Origin: Owenia fusiformis | Taxonomy: Eukaryota; Annelida; Polychaeta; Sabellida; Oweniidae | Length of the DNA stretch: 64,000 nucleotides | Direction of reading: 5' to 3' | Assembly: GCA_903813345.2 (NCBI GenBank) | Contig: CAIIXF020000005.1 | Span: 21,021,375-21,085,374 of the forward strand | Shown here: positions 47,201 to 59,162 of the stretch, piece by piece | Numbering within the stretch: position 1 is the stretch's first letter | How the letters are laid out: each line of letters starts with the position of its first letter | Notes under the pieces: generated by a model | Databases searched by the model: none | What the model was told of the DNA's origin: nothing | What the model saw: the letters and a program-made list of their open reading frames with translations, nothing else | Program-made: the position numbers and the translations under genes

Positions 47201-49654
47201 ATGCTACCTCGGCGCCCAACAATGCGTTTATACCCGGCTGTTTATACTTCATGTTATGCATGTAGTTTCTTGTTTTATTGTTAACACTTAAAAGTTAATA
47301 ATTAAGGGTTAAATTTATCTTCCAGGTATTCAGAAATAGTTGGCTTAGGTCTGTTGACAGTGACGATGACAATTTTGATGGCGAGCTCTACATTCATTTC
47401 GAATAATTAATCTTTAGGCATTTTGCGTACTATATTTAAGTTTATACATTTTTATTTATTAGAGCTAGCATTCTGATTTTTTATCAGAGCCAAGCACTGG
47501 AATGCTTGAAAGAGAGAGTCTTCATATTCAAAAAGTAGTAAAGGCTGTTAATTCCACGATTTAACGCTAGCTTTACATTTCCTTTGCTTTGTTTTATAAG
47601 AAGGTTGAGTTACATGTTTTTAAAAGAACTTGTACCCGAGCGTGTACTATTTCGTTCCCGACCGGGGAATACTGTTCCACTCTCATATTCACTTGGGACT
47701 GTTTTCCGTATGTCTTTATTCTCAATCGGCCAAGTAAACAGTACACAGGGGAGAAATAATTATCTAGAGAACCACGTTCACGTACAAATTGTTTTTTAAG
47801 AAACGTGTGTTTTAACCCTATTATCATCTTAGCAGACGGGGACAAACTTGCAAAAATACATGTAGATTATTGCAGCATGATTATAGATAAAACTGATTAT
47901 TTTAATTAAGCTAATTACTTTCAACGGTTAATTGTGTTGCTTTGTTGTTGATTTTTTTTAATTTTTGACTTATAGTTGCTTTACAAAATTCTTGTTTTCA
48001 TTTCTTGTGACAGTTTTTTTTCTTCATATCTTTGTGCATGGCTACCTGCATGTAGCATGATGATTGACCGGGAATAATCTGACCGGGATAGACGTCCATG
48101 TTTATAACAGAGGCATATAAAGTCAAATGAAAAATTATTGATATGCCTCTGATTATTATGAGACTGGATATTGGCTGCTCGTATATCCATGAGAGGATGT
48201 AAGGGCTATTATTGTGTCACCATCAGAATCGGTGAGAAAATGACATATTGGAGAGGTTAAGCTAACGATGTTTTTCACAACGTAACCGTGAACGCAAAGT
48301 ACAAAAATTAACAAAGGAATGTATCGAGCGCTCATAGTTTTATGCGCGCTTAGTCTACTTCAGATACTCTTTCAGCTTCAGAGTTTCGGGTTTAGAACGG
48401 GAGATTTGAATATTTGACGTTCGGTCAACGGGAACCATTTTACTCGTGTCTATTGAACACTATGCTGTCAATTTTGATTTCGATGCACAGTTGAATTCTT
48501 GCTGAACACGATGATGTATGTCATGCATGATTTAGCGCCAAAAATCTTACGAAACGAGCTCGTTTAAAATATGTATTAGAAAACCAGCTATAAAACCGCA
48601 TCAATGACATACTATAGAATCATTACACGCTATGGTGTAGTCTAAACAAACACTGGATTTGAACGGCTATTTATATGAGAAGGCTACATGAATTTTACCC
48701 TTTGCATTCGTTTGACTTCACTTCTTAAAAGAGAGCTTCGTCTAACTAGACCCTGCACGCAGGGTACATGAATTTGTATATGGTCGAGTGATACGTACAG
48801 GTTCAGTTTCGATTATATATGCAAAGCTTAACCTCTCCATTGTTATAGTCTCCAATAATCATTACTCAAACGTCAAACACCAACCGCCAAACATCGATCG
48901 TCCACAAAAAAAGTTGGAGACAAATGTGTCTACTTGTGGTGGAGTGGCATAGATATAAGACCCCCTCCCAAACAGTTCCTAGATTATTAAGGATTAATAT
49001 ACTTCAAGGTTCTTGCATTTGTTTATAATGAGGATAAAACCTTCGTTCCGTTATTGAAGTTCCACAAGATCATGAAGCCTGAATAGTTGATTTCACTTTG
49101 TCAAAAGTCATCATGGATGATTGCTGTTGGATAGGAATGAAATAAATAAAAAAAACTTGCCTATTGAATGTCTGTGCGAATGGTATCAAATAATTTCGAT
49201 TTCTCAAAAGTTGCTTTTCCTCTCACTTCCTTTTATCTATATAATCACATATTAATTGGATCAATACAGACTCGATTTCCTCTGCCAACAATGCCACTGC
49301 AATGTAATGACGGGAAACGGTCGCTGGAATAAGTAATCAGACGTCTCAATTTGTTGAACGTTTGTTTTTGTTGAATGTTACTAGAAAACAATGCGTAATT
49401 CTGATTTTGATATTGTTGCAATGCACATAAAGCATAGTTCAGCATTTCAAGTCATGATGAATGTACATTGTACATGCACAGTTCATTTGATAAAGGGGAA
49501 GGGGTGGCGTAAATAATTTCTGAATGCCAAGAATGTCAGTCCATGTTGGGTAGGGAAATAGAAACGGATTAGGCCCACGGGGTGGGGGTAAAACCGCACC
49601 CCTTGAAGACAGGTTTCTGACGGGCCTGACCCCCTCCCACCGGCAAAAGCAGGT
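47201..49654. other. Mutator-like element interior, no gene seen
   Basis: Short frames only. A small palindrome GGGGTGGGGGTAAAACCGCACCCC-type sequence lies near 49,580. Nothing else is supported. Confidence 0.4.
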
Positions 49655-49975
49655 TATGAATAATGTAGCCAGTCCATGTTAGTTTCTCGGAGATATCCTT
49701 GAAGAATTCTCAACTTATCAAGACAGATAACAATATAAATTGTAGATGGCAAAATAATCTGATCTGATTTTGCTTGCAATTTGTCTGCCTTTAACAGTCT
49801 AATTTCATAGTTATGCAATAAAAATCCCCATGGCAAAAGCAGGCAGCTACTTATACTTTAAAGTGTTTTAGACGGTCCATGATAGTTGTCTCTGGGAGTT
49901 GTCTGAAGAATTCTCAACATATCAAGATAAGAGCTGATAATATAAAATGTAGATGGCAAAATAAAACGGCATGCA
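49655..49975. repeat. Two-copy direct repeat of about 100 bp
   Basis: GAAGAATTCTCAAC..TATCAAGA and TGTAGATGGCAAAATAA recur at 49,699-49,756 and 49,909-49,966, with GGTCCATG / AGTCCATG before each. The same phrase order suggests a tandem duplication with a 210-base period. Confidence 0.7.
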
Positions 49976-50425
49976 CCTCTAAACATATGCTCATTAATTA
50001 ATATGGTTACAAGCAACAGAAGGATAATCTTTAAATGATTGCAACGCATTATCTATTTTAGCTGAAATCAAGTTATTTCTAACTCATGCGACAAAATGGA
50101 AAATGGTTTAGAAAATAAATCAATAAGATCAACGTTATACAATGTTGAAAACAAAACAGATAGTAAAAAATCTTATTCTAATTTAATTCCTAAATAAAGT
50201 CTCAACCCTCCAGACACTGGTGACATTTGACCGCATTTGAAAGACTTTATCTAATTTAAACAATCAAATCAAATCAAAAGTAAAACATGCAAACAGGTAT
50301 AACTGCTTATTTGAGAATATCCGAGGAAATGTGCATGTGTCCGGGATGTGTGACGCAGATTTCAAGTCCTACATCGCCCTTGAATACCCTGAAAAGAAAT
50401 CTGCTTGTGATAAGCTATTCTTTTT
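49976..50425. other. Mutator-like element interior, no gene seen
   Basis: No supported feature. Confidence 0.4.
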
Positions 50426-50652
50426 ATACCATGGTCAGAGCAATATCTCAGTATATAATAGTAAGTGATAAATCACATATTTGGGATATGGATGATATTG
50501 GGATTAGAGGGATGACATGGATATCAACCCGGGTATTTATTCAAAAATTTTCAATTTTCAAAAAAGTTATTTTTTTCAAAATTTTTCATTTTTCAAACAT
50601 TTTCTCTCATTCAAAAAGGATTTTAGATATATGTTGCTCTTGACCATGGTAT
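50426..50652. mobile_element. 227-bp MITE
   Basis: The ends ATACCATGGTCAGAGCAA and the inverse of ATACCATGGTCAAGAGCAA flank a TTTTTCAAAA-rich centre. No clear target duplication was found. Confidence 0.65.
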
Positions 50653-52009
50653 AAGGTCGTTATTCACCTGTCAGGATGATATTGAGAATATTCCTCGGAT
50701 GGTATCAATATTTCACTCTGTCACTGCGTTCCCTCTATCATGTGATATTCCCCATAGCAAATCCCTCCTGGTGAATAACTTCTTTGTATATACTTTCAAC
50801 TAATTTAACAATGAAACAGAAACACAATGCATGCCAAACATTATCTACTGTATTATTGTATATCATGGTTATTTCATAGTTTGCACTTGTATTCAGCAAC
50901 TGTGTTTCTCAAACCCAATATGGGATAAACATTTTTAGGGTTAACACGTCAGACTTAACACGTCGCTTGAGGCAAGATGCATAAACTATATAATTCCACG
51001 GCTATAACTTGAAAAACGCCACTGTTGTGTCTATGCCCCTTCTGTATCTTACCCACGGGAACCTACAAAACAGAAAAATATATACATGTAATGACATTAT
51101 GAAAAGGGGAAGTCCCGTCTATATAAATCCCTAGGTTCAAGTCGTGGAAACATCCCCATATTTGCAACAAAACAATGATAAACCAAAGTCGGTAAGTAGT
51201 AGTTGTACCATATGCATGAATTGTAGCTTTTGGGAAGGATGATAAAACGCAAAAAAAATAATTTAAATACTTGGTGAAGTCTGGCATTCATGATCTGACA
51301 GGAAATTTAGAGAAAGCCTTGATTATGATTAAACGTAAAAGCAAAAGTTGACCATTGTATCTTGGAGGTTATCATGACAAATGAATGTTCATTCGAAGAC
51401 GACCACTGAATCCAAATCCAGTTCACTAAAACAATGTATTATAAACAAATAAACTAAATCACTATTACTATTACATGTATTATAAAATAATAAATAGATA
51501 ACGTGTTTTATATTCGTACAATGATGAATACATTGCAGCAAAGAGCTTGAAACAATGTTCACCGTTTATATACAGTTTAAGTTAAACTAAATAACAGCAA
51601 CGCCAAAGCGTAGAAAATTAATATTTGATCTTGAAAGTATTAACATCAATTGCTAAGATTTGAACATTATGCTCTTGATGCAGAACACAATCGTGTTTTA
51701 CTTTAATCGAAGATGTTTATAATCATATCATATGACATTAATGATTGCGTCCCATTTCATGATTATATGGAGATGTTACCTTGACATACACGTATTTTCA
51801 GAAATATTTGTTATCGTTGGTAGAAAACGGTAGATCTGTCGTACTCTGGAAAATGGCCTACCTTCGCCCCTGTCGTGAATTGTGTTTTAACGTTTACTTT
51901 TTATTACCTTTAAATGCTTAGTTTCATCCTTGGTCAGAGGGAATAGCAAATTTGACGTAAATAAACAAGCTTTAGGCTTATTCCTGTTCTAGTCTACTGT
52001 GAAGAAACG
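50653..52009. other. Mutator-like element interior, no gene seen
   Basis: AT-rich; two overlapping minus-strand frames near 51,063-51,291 have no family features. Confidence 0.4.
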
Positions 52010-52146
52010 CATACCCAGTTTTTGGGTACCCGGTTTTTTCGACCGGGTACTTTCTTGACCGGGTACCGGGTACCAAGTTGGAATCCCGCATGGAGGATTT
52101 AGTACCCGGTACCCGGTACCCGGTACCCGGTTTTTTCTACAAACCC
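52010..52146 (-). repeat. Right terminal inverted repeat of the Mutator-like element
   Basis: Mate of 42,714-42,850. By eye the two differ at roughly one base in ten, mostly in the middle (CATACTGGG versus CATGCGGGA). Confidence 0.9.
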
Positions 52147-52155
52147 GTATATTAC

Positions 52156-53479
52156 TCATCAAACACTTGAAACATTACTTTTTTAAAGCTTATTGTTACA
52201 GCTTAATGTTTTTAATTTGCTTTTGTTAGTTAGGATTATATCATTGAACATTTATGAATTTTTGAGCACCATACAAGGTTACAGAACTTCATTTATGAAC
52301 GATTTCAGCAGGGGTCTATTTTACAAAAAATTAAATATTTTTCCGGATAGTTCTTTGATGAAAAGCTAGTACATTTTTAAGATTAAATTACATCATTAAG
52401 GTGTATAAATCATGAAAACGGGTTTCATCCTGATGTCTACAACCTAATTCGTATAACGCCATGTCACAAATGGGGTGGGGGAACATTGACCTCCACTTGG
52501 GGATCTTTATTACTTATATGATTTCAATATTACAATAATGTCGGTATCATTATAAACAGGCACTAAATAAGTGTAGACTATTAAAAATATGTTGACAGCA
52601 AGAAGATTTATACAATTTAAACTGCAAAATGAGATAACAATGGGCTCTAAAATCACAATGATTGGTATAACCATGGGCATTCAATAGAGTGAAAGCCCAT
52701 GGTATAACTAATCAAATGTTTACTTTTTAAGCTTAGTACCATATCCTAACAATTTAAATTGGTTTAAAAACTGAAATAGTTATAATTTAATCATTTGCAG
52801 TTTCTGATTTTTTGAATATCTTAAAATGGTTCAGATTTTCATTTATTGAAGATTTAATTCAAGTCTAATTCAAAAAGATGAATATTTTGTGGATAGTTCT
52901 CAGATCAATTACTATTATTACCACCTTGCCGGGCATGTTCTAGGGGTATTAGTGCTAGTTTAGAAGGCATTTATGTTACTATATCGACCTGAGCAATATG
53001 TGACGTCATAGTGGTGGGCCAATAATGCATTAACGCCCGGCAATTTTCCCCGGGAAATGAGATATCATTCAATGCATATAATTTTTGCTATTTCAGCCCT
53101 GGGCATTAACGGTGGTAATAATAGTAATAACATCATTTCTGCGGGCAATATTAAACAAATACTGGATGATCAGGAGCTGGATATGGCAGAAAACCTATTC
53201 GAGAAAAAAATATTGGGCGAGGCGGTATTAATTAATTTCAATAGAAAGTTTGTGTTCTAGCACTGCCTCATGGGATAGTCTATTTTCTACTAAATAAAAT
53301 AATCAGGGTAAAAGCTTTTCTACTACTAAAGTTATGTGCTTGCAGAGATAGCCCGAATAGCAAAAATCATATATCCTTTCACCCCACATCATATCGTATG
53401 CTTATTGATGTTAAAATCTATTTTTATAAATAGTGGGAAATTCTTAATTCATCTTAGATTATAATTTAAATGTAATATA
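52156..53479. other. Repeat-derived sequence without gene
   Basis: Weakly repeated phrases (ATTTATGAACGATTT / ATTTATTGAAGATTT and GGATAGTTCT) recur at 52,285, 52,350 and 52,840-52,900. A hairpin with CCATGGGC lies at 52,661-52,710. A small MITE lies at 52,910-53,126. Confidence 0.45.
52910..53126. mobile_element. 217-bp MITE
   Basis: The exact 16-base inverted ends TACTATTATTACCACC and GGTGGTAATAATAGTA enclose GCCCGGCA and GGGCATTAACG-type inner repeats. The target duplication is unclear. Confidence 0.65.
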
Positions 53480-53976
53480 ACACCCTTGGTATACGCAGCT
53501 AACGAAAATTGACCGGTACGGGTCAAAAGCTGGACCGGTACGGGTTAACGGTTTTATTTGAATTTAAAACAGCCATAACTTGCTCAATATTGACTTCCTC
53601 GTGTCTAATTTGAAATATATGATGCCTCCCGATGCTTTTAAGTACCCCAATTTTTTACAGATTTTTAAACGGACCAAAAACTCTCTAAATGCGCATTTAT
53701 GCTCTTTTCTCTCGAGAACGACTGTCTCATTTTCACAATAACTTTTATTTAGTACTTCTAACATATAAGATCTATTTTTCCCCATCAAGGTATGATGTAA
53801 ATGACATGCTATTTACATCTTGTGAGTTTCAATGACGCGCGTTTGATTTTATAAAAAATGCCAAACTTTGTGACAAAGAATTTCATCCTGCTTGCAGCGA
53901 GAAGACAGACCGGTTCGGGGCAATAGCCCTCTGTCAATTTCTGTCAATTTTCGTTAGCTGCGTATACCAAGGGTGT
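53480..53976. mobile_element. 497-bp MITE with 34-bp ends
   Basis: The ends ACACCCTTGGTATACGCAGC (continuing TAACGAAAATTGAC) and the exact inverse are flanked by short AT-rich sequence (ATA on both sides). The minus-strand frame inside (53,564-53,788) is not recognisable. The perfect 34-base ends suggest a recent insertion. Confidence 0.85.
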
Positions 53977-54381
53977 ATAATATGCGATCAAATGCTTTTT
54001 CAAGGTTTTAAAATCTAAACAGAGCTCAGTTTTTACAAGTGCTCAACAGGTGAAAACGTATGTAGGAATATAGGCAGAAACAATTGGCAGATCAACGAAA
54101 GCAATATTGTGTACAAAGAAAGTGAACTAAATGGAACCATTATTTTTAATCATTTTGAATGCAAAATATAGTCAGACAGGAGATCTTATTTTCAATTAAA
54201 CAGATAAAATTAATATATCATGCTAATGACCTTTCCAAAAGCCGATTCATAAGACAGTAGATAATTTGTTGTAAACTTCAAGTGTCAATGTCTAATAGTT
54301 TTCATTATTATGGACCTCTGTTAAACCCCTTAATGATAAGTAAACGGTAATGTTGACAGGTCCTCAACGGGTGAAAACGTA

Positions 54382-55449
54382 CAGGGTGATCATTAAGTTC
54401 TGGGAATTGGTATACCATTTCAAGATTTCTCAACCATTTGAGTTGAAATTTTCAGCAGGTGTACATTGTATAATTCTGAATTGACAGAAAATGTTTCATA
54501 TACATATCACTTCTGCAATTTATTTTATTGTAATTATAAAAAAAGTAAAAGTGGTCCGCGGGTCAGCAAATTTTGTCTGATGTTAATCTGAAAATTTCCT
54601 GCCAAACACATTCATCTTGCCTAAATGGTTGCTTCAAACTATTCGTACTAGAGGCAGAACAGTACTCTTGAAATCATTTATTCAGAAGTATTCTTAATTG
54701 CTGAGAGGATCCTTTCATATATAATTGTTTCCATAAGCCTGGACGCAAATGTGTTGTTGACAAACCTAGTCCATAAAGACATGTTCCAAACCTCCCTTTG
54801 GTATCCCTTGAAGATTTGCTCAAGCCGTTGAAATCAGTCCCTTATCGGAATCAAACATATGACCTCTCATATGATGCTTTAGCACCCCAAATGTAGTGAA
54901 ACCCAATGGTGCTTCATCTGGTGAATATTGTATGGTGAATATGGGGCAGTAACGACTTGTGTGAACCCTAATTCTTCAAGAGTAGTATGGGCAGTTTGAG
55001 GAGTGCGAAGGAGCATAGCCATAATGGAGGATAACTCCCCGCTATTTTAAGTCATGATTGTGACTTCATGAGTCTGACGAATGATAAGTAAATAGAGCAA
55101 AGTACACTCGTATATCACATTACAGAAATTACTTTAGAAACTAAAGTTAGAAGTATTTGAAAAAATATAAAAATCACAGAAATATCATAATAATACGTCC
55201 ACCAAATAGGTATTAATCAACCATACTTTTGAATCAAGCAAAATTTGAATTCATTTTTATTTTACTTGACTCGCTACGCCATTTGTCATGTTGCTATAGT
55301 AACAATAATTATCCATTGTGACATCAGATGACAATGAGACTGTTTTATCCAACCCAAAATCACAATCCCCATTTACCTTGAAAATTTCAAGTAAATTGGT
55401 TGAAAAATAATGAAATGACATAAATTCCCAGAACTTAGTGATCACCCTG
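54382..55449 (-). mobile_element. Mariner element, decayed, minus strand
   Basis: The ends CAGGGTGATCAYTAAGTTCT (continuing GGGAATT) and its inverse are flanked by TA. Without it the satellite phrase GAAAACGTATGTAGG is restored. On the minus strand traces of the transposase are visible: TAHTTLEELGF (the region after the second catalytic block, 54,995-55,030) and YSPDEAPLGF (near 54,920), then GHMFDSD. Multiple frame breaks make it inactive. At 1,068 bp it is a little short of a full mariner (about 1.3 kb). Confidence 0.88.
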
Positions 55450-56286
55450 TATGTAGGAATATATGTTTTATCATTTAAACATATCATTTAACAATTGGCG
55501 GATCAAAGAAAAACAAGATGATGTTAAAAGAAAGTGAACTAAATGGAACCATTATTTTTTATCATTTTGAATGCAAAATATAGTCAGACAGACTATCTTA
55601 GTTTCAATTAAACATAAAATCAATATGTCATACTAATAACCTTTCCAAAACTCGATTAATGAGTAGATAATCTGTTGTAAACTTCAAAAATATAAAAATC
55701 TAATATTTTTTATTTTTTGTCAACCCCTGTTAAACCCCTCAATGATAAGTAAATGGTAATGTTGACAGGTCCTGAACAGGTGAAAACGTATGTAGGAATA
55801 TATGTTTTATCATTTAAACATCAAAACAATTGGCAGATCAAAAAAAACACGATGATGTTAAAAGAAAGTGAACTAAATCGAACCATTGTTTTTAATCATT
55901 TTGAATACAAAATATAATCAGACAGACGATATTATTTTCAATTAAACAGATAAAATCAATATGTCATACTAATAAACTTTCCAAAAGCGGATTAATGAGT
56001 AGATAATCTGTTGTAAACTTCAAAAATATCAAAATCTAATAGTTTTGTTGACCCCTATTAAACCCCTCAATAATAAGTAAACGGTAGTGTTGACAGGTCC
56101 TCAACAGGTGAAAATGTATGTAGTAATATATGTTTTGTCATTTAAACATATCAAAACAATTGGCGGATCAACAAAAAACATGATGATGTTAAAAGAAAGT
56201 GAACTAAATGGAACAATTATTTTTAATCATTTTGAATGCAAAATATAATCAAACAGACAATCTTATTTTTAATTAAACAGATAAAA

Positions 56287-57095
56287 CTAGAAAAACAGCA
56301 ACTCCACGGAGTAGCAAATCCCACCGAACAAAACATATTATGCTTATTATAGCTAGTGTAAATGTTGAAATGTTTGTGCACTTTGTGATAGAAGCAGGCA
56401 CAAAGTTAGTTTATACCATTGTGAACTAGGCATCATCATATAAAATTTGAACCAAATCCGTTCACTGGTATATGAGTTATCAAAGATTACATTTTTTACG
56501 AAAATTGGCCGCCATCTTGAAATTCAGCCTTGAACAGAGCTACTGTGTCCCTAGGCATAATCATATAAAATTTCAACCAAATCTGTTATCAAAGATAACG
56601 TTTTTTACGAAAAATTGCCGCCATTTTGAAATTAAGCGGCCATCTTGAAAAAATTTTGTCGAACATAGCTACTGTGTCACTAAGCATCATCATATCAAAT
56701 TTGAACCAAATATTTGAGTTATCAAAGATTACATATTTTTACAAAAAATGGCCGCCATTTTGAAATTAAGTGGCCATCTTGAAAATCTCTTTTTGTGCGA
56801 AACTCCTCTGTCCCTAGGCATCAGCATATAAAATTTGAACCAAATCTGTCAACTAGTATTTGAGTTATCAACGATTACATTTTTTACGAAAAATGGCGGC
56901 CATTTTAAATTGAGAGGCCATATTGAAAATTCCTTCTCGAGCAGAGGTCCTACATTCATAAGGCATAAGCCTATAAAATTTGAACCAAATCCGTCAACTG
57001 GTATTGGAGTTATCGCCCGGACACACGGACAGACGGACAAACGGACGGACAGACGGCTTCTCTATATCCCCCTCGAACTTCGTTCGGTGGGATAA
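56287..57095 (-). mobile_element. Helitron-like family B, copy 3
   Basis: On the minus strand it starts TTATCCCACCGAACGAAG and ends GCTGTTTTTCTAG. It sits exactly between A (56,286) and T (57,096) of a satellite unit with no duplication. The subterminal GTTCGGTGGGAT is followed by the hairpin ACTCC-GT-GGAGT. Its core has four tandem units of 110-150 bp with AAATTTGAACCAAAT and GCCGCCATTTTGAAATT, and a GACGGAC tract follows at 57,020-57,055. Confidence 0.9.
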
Positions 57096-57306
57096 TCAAT
57101 AGGTCATGCTAATAACCTTCCTAAAAACCGATAAGTAGATAATCCGTTGTATATCAAGAATATATGTTTTATCATTTAAACATATCAAAACAATTGGCAG
57201 ATCAACAAAAAACAAGATGATGTTAAAAGAAAGTGAACTAAATGGAAGAATTATTTTTAATCATTTTGAATGCAAAATATAGTCAGACAGGCAATCTTGT
57301 TTTCAA

Positions 57307-58156
57307 CTAGAAAATGGCAACTCCACGGAGTAGCAAATCCCAACGAACACTATATAAATATTAATCTGTACAGTCACAATGTTATATTTACCATCTGCTC
57401 TTACCTTCAATAAATATTTTAAATCATTGTAGTATCATGTAACCATACTTTCAAGATAACTCTAAGTAATGGCGAATTTCTGCTCTAGTCAGCCATTTTG
57501 AATTTTCAGAGGCGCAAATCAGAAAAACAATGCCATAATTGTGATCTACTCTGAAATTCCTTCAATTTGAGTATAATATAGCCATACATGTACTTTTAAG
57601 AGATCAGAAAATAATTGCAAAATTAGGTGGCCATTTTGAATTTTTTGAGGCCCGAATCAAAAAAACGTTACAATATTTGCAATCTACTATAAATTGCCTT
57701 TCATTTGAGTATAATAAAGCTATACTTCAAAAACATCTCAAAATTAACGCAAATTCCTGTTTTCCCGATCCCCCATTTACGGCCCCTGGGGGTAAGGGTG
57801 GAAAACCCGGGATATATGTGAAATAGATAGATGTTGTTAATATAATACCAAAATTTTATCATTTTGGTTTAAAATGAAAAACATAAGATTCTTGCGAAAA
57901 ATTCCCGCCATTTTTAAACTGGCGGCCATCTTGAAAAAGATTTTTTTTTGAGTAAAACTGTTCACCAATATACATCTTTCCACCAAATATGAAGAAAATC
58001 TGCTGACTAGTATTCGAGTTATCTTCCGGACAGACGGACGGACTGACTGACTGACTGACTGACTGACTGACTGACTGACTGACTGACTGACTGACTGACG
58101 GACAGACGAACGGAGGGCTTCACTATATCCCTACAGAACTTCGTTCGTTGGGATAA
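57307..58156 (-). mobile_element. Helitron-like family B, copy 4
   Basis: On the minus strand it starts TTATCCCAACGAACGAAG and ends GCCATTTTCTAG. It sits between A (57,306) and T (58,157) of the next satellite unit; the unbroken unit reads TTTTCAATTAAACAG there. Its core units differ in sequence from copy 3, yet the ends are shared. It contains a pure ACTG microsatellite at 58,040-58,099. Confidence 0.9.
58040..58099. repeat. ACTG tetranucleotide microsatellite
   Basis: About 14 perfect GACT units within the family B element, in the position where other copies have GACGGAC-type tracts. 'pearl' elements of bivalves are known for a tetranucleotide tract next to core repeats. Confidence 0.95.
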
Positions 58157-58279
58157 TTATACAGATAAACCAATATGTCATGCTAATAAACTCATCAAAA
58201 CGAATGGAGGGTGAACAGGAGGAAACAGCTTAATTAAGGCTTATCTGAAAAATTCCTTTATATTTTTTATACTATATTC

Positions 58280-58663
58280 TTATAGCAATAACTTTAGCAG
58301 CAATTTTATAGTCTACATTTGTGAGGGTCAGTGGCCTCCAGTTTTTTAATTCATTCCTATCCATATCCTTTTGGGATAAGTACCATTAAACCCTTTTTCT
58401 GGGTATGTGACAATTCACCCTTTGAGTAAGCCTCATTAATCGATAAAACAACAAGTTTACCTATTTTAGTAAAAAACCATCTTGTAAAAAGCAACTGTAA
58501 CGCCATCTAAACCAGGGCTCAAGTCATTTTTCATTGAAGAAATTGCCAATTTATGGCAGGTCTGAAAACGGTTTTCTTTGAATATAAATCACTGTAAAAC
58601 CTATTAATTCAATTTACAATAAGATCCTGATTTTTGACAATGGCACCATTACTAAGTTTTAAA
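58280..58663 (-). pseudogene. L1-like reverse transcriptase, fingers
   Basis: On the minus strand: LSNGAIVKNQDLIVN, INEAYSKGELSHTQKKGLMV, then LKNWRPLTLTNVDYKIAAKV. NWRPLTLxNVDYK is a hallmark of L1-type enzymes. It has several stops and breaks. The next expected segment (before the palm at 42,478) is missing here and the match ends at about 58,280. Confidence 0.85.
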
Positions 58664-59162
58664 GGACAACTGAAATAGCTTTTCCCAACTTGCAGCTACA
58701 AAAATGCGGTTTTCTCTATTGTAAGCCCACCGTAGAGTTCTTGCGATAGCCATTATAAAATAAATGTTAGATAACTGCTAACGGTCATAGATAACGAAAT
58801 AAAACTAACTGATAAATCAAATTGGCCCCCACGTGATTAGTAACGTCATATACAAATTATAGCTTTGGTTTATTGGTTCCATAGTAATCACAACGTCACG
58901 GCAACCATAGGATTGTTGTGTAAACAAATAACAAAACATTTTGGCATTGTGACGTCATGATCTAATGGACCAAAACGGTCCACGTGAGGGCCAGTGAGAG
59001 ATCACGTGGGGGCCAATAACGTCACAACCAATTCGAATATTGCTTATTAAGCAGCTATAACGATCGTTAGAGTGAAATAGTTTTCACACTACTGATTAGA
59101 AAACATGTCCAAATACATCTATCAAAAAATTATATTGATTCCTTTAGGTTAAAAGTACCATT
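58664..59162. other. Insertion of about 500 bp in the LINE, unresolved
   Basis: This interrupts the LINE between the linker and the polymerase. It contains the inverted pair GGCCCCCACGTGAT (58,825) and ATCACGTGGGGGCC (58,994) and four CRE-like ACGTCA sites at 58,844-59,023. Termini and duplication could not be fixed. Confidence 0.5.

Larger units (their letters stand above)
42714..52146. mobile_element. 9.4-kb Mutator-like element with GGTACC-ladder ends
   Basis: The ends match as inverted repeats over about 135 bases: GGGTTTGTAGAAAAAACCGG followed by four GGTACC steps, GTACTAAATCCTCCAT, a second ladder of ACCCGGT steps, and GGTCGAAAAAACCGGGTACC. The outer flanks are the identical 9-mer GTATATTAC (42,705-42,713 and 52,147-52,155), as expected for Mutator. 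Its terminal GGGTTTGT also opens the 642-bp MITE 500 bases away. No transposase frame is seen; the inside is mostly single-copy-looking sequence with several small MITEs and a possible captured gene start. It is therefore probably a large non-autonomous or decayed carrier element. Confidence 0.85.
54051..58210. repeat. 325-bp satellite, about five units, invaded three times
   Basis: Units start GTGAAAACGTATGTAGGAAT at 54,051, 54,372, 55,781 and 56,107, with a partial unit at about 57,155. Other landmarks are AATTGGCAGATCAA, AAAGAAAGTGAACTAAATGG, TTTTGAATGCAAAATATAGT, GTAGATAATCTGTTGTAAAC and TGTTGACAGGTCCT. The array is interrupted by a mariner (54,382-55,449) and two Helitron-like elements (56,287-57,095 and 57,307-58,156), each of which can be cut out to give back the exact unit sequence. 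Confidence 0.9.

Noticed and set aside
42714-52146. Reading the two GGTACC-ladder blocks as two separate small MITEs
   Set aside because: The identical 9-mer GTATATTAC lies only on the outer sides, and the blocks are in inverted orientation, which fits one element.
53564-53788. A 74-codon minus-strand frame considered as a C2orf42 upstream exon
   Set aside because: It lies within a MITE with perfect 34-base ends and lacks splice sites and similarity.
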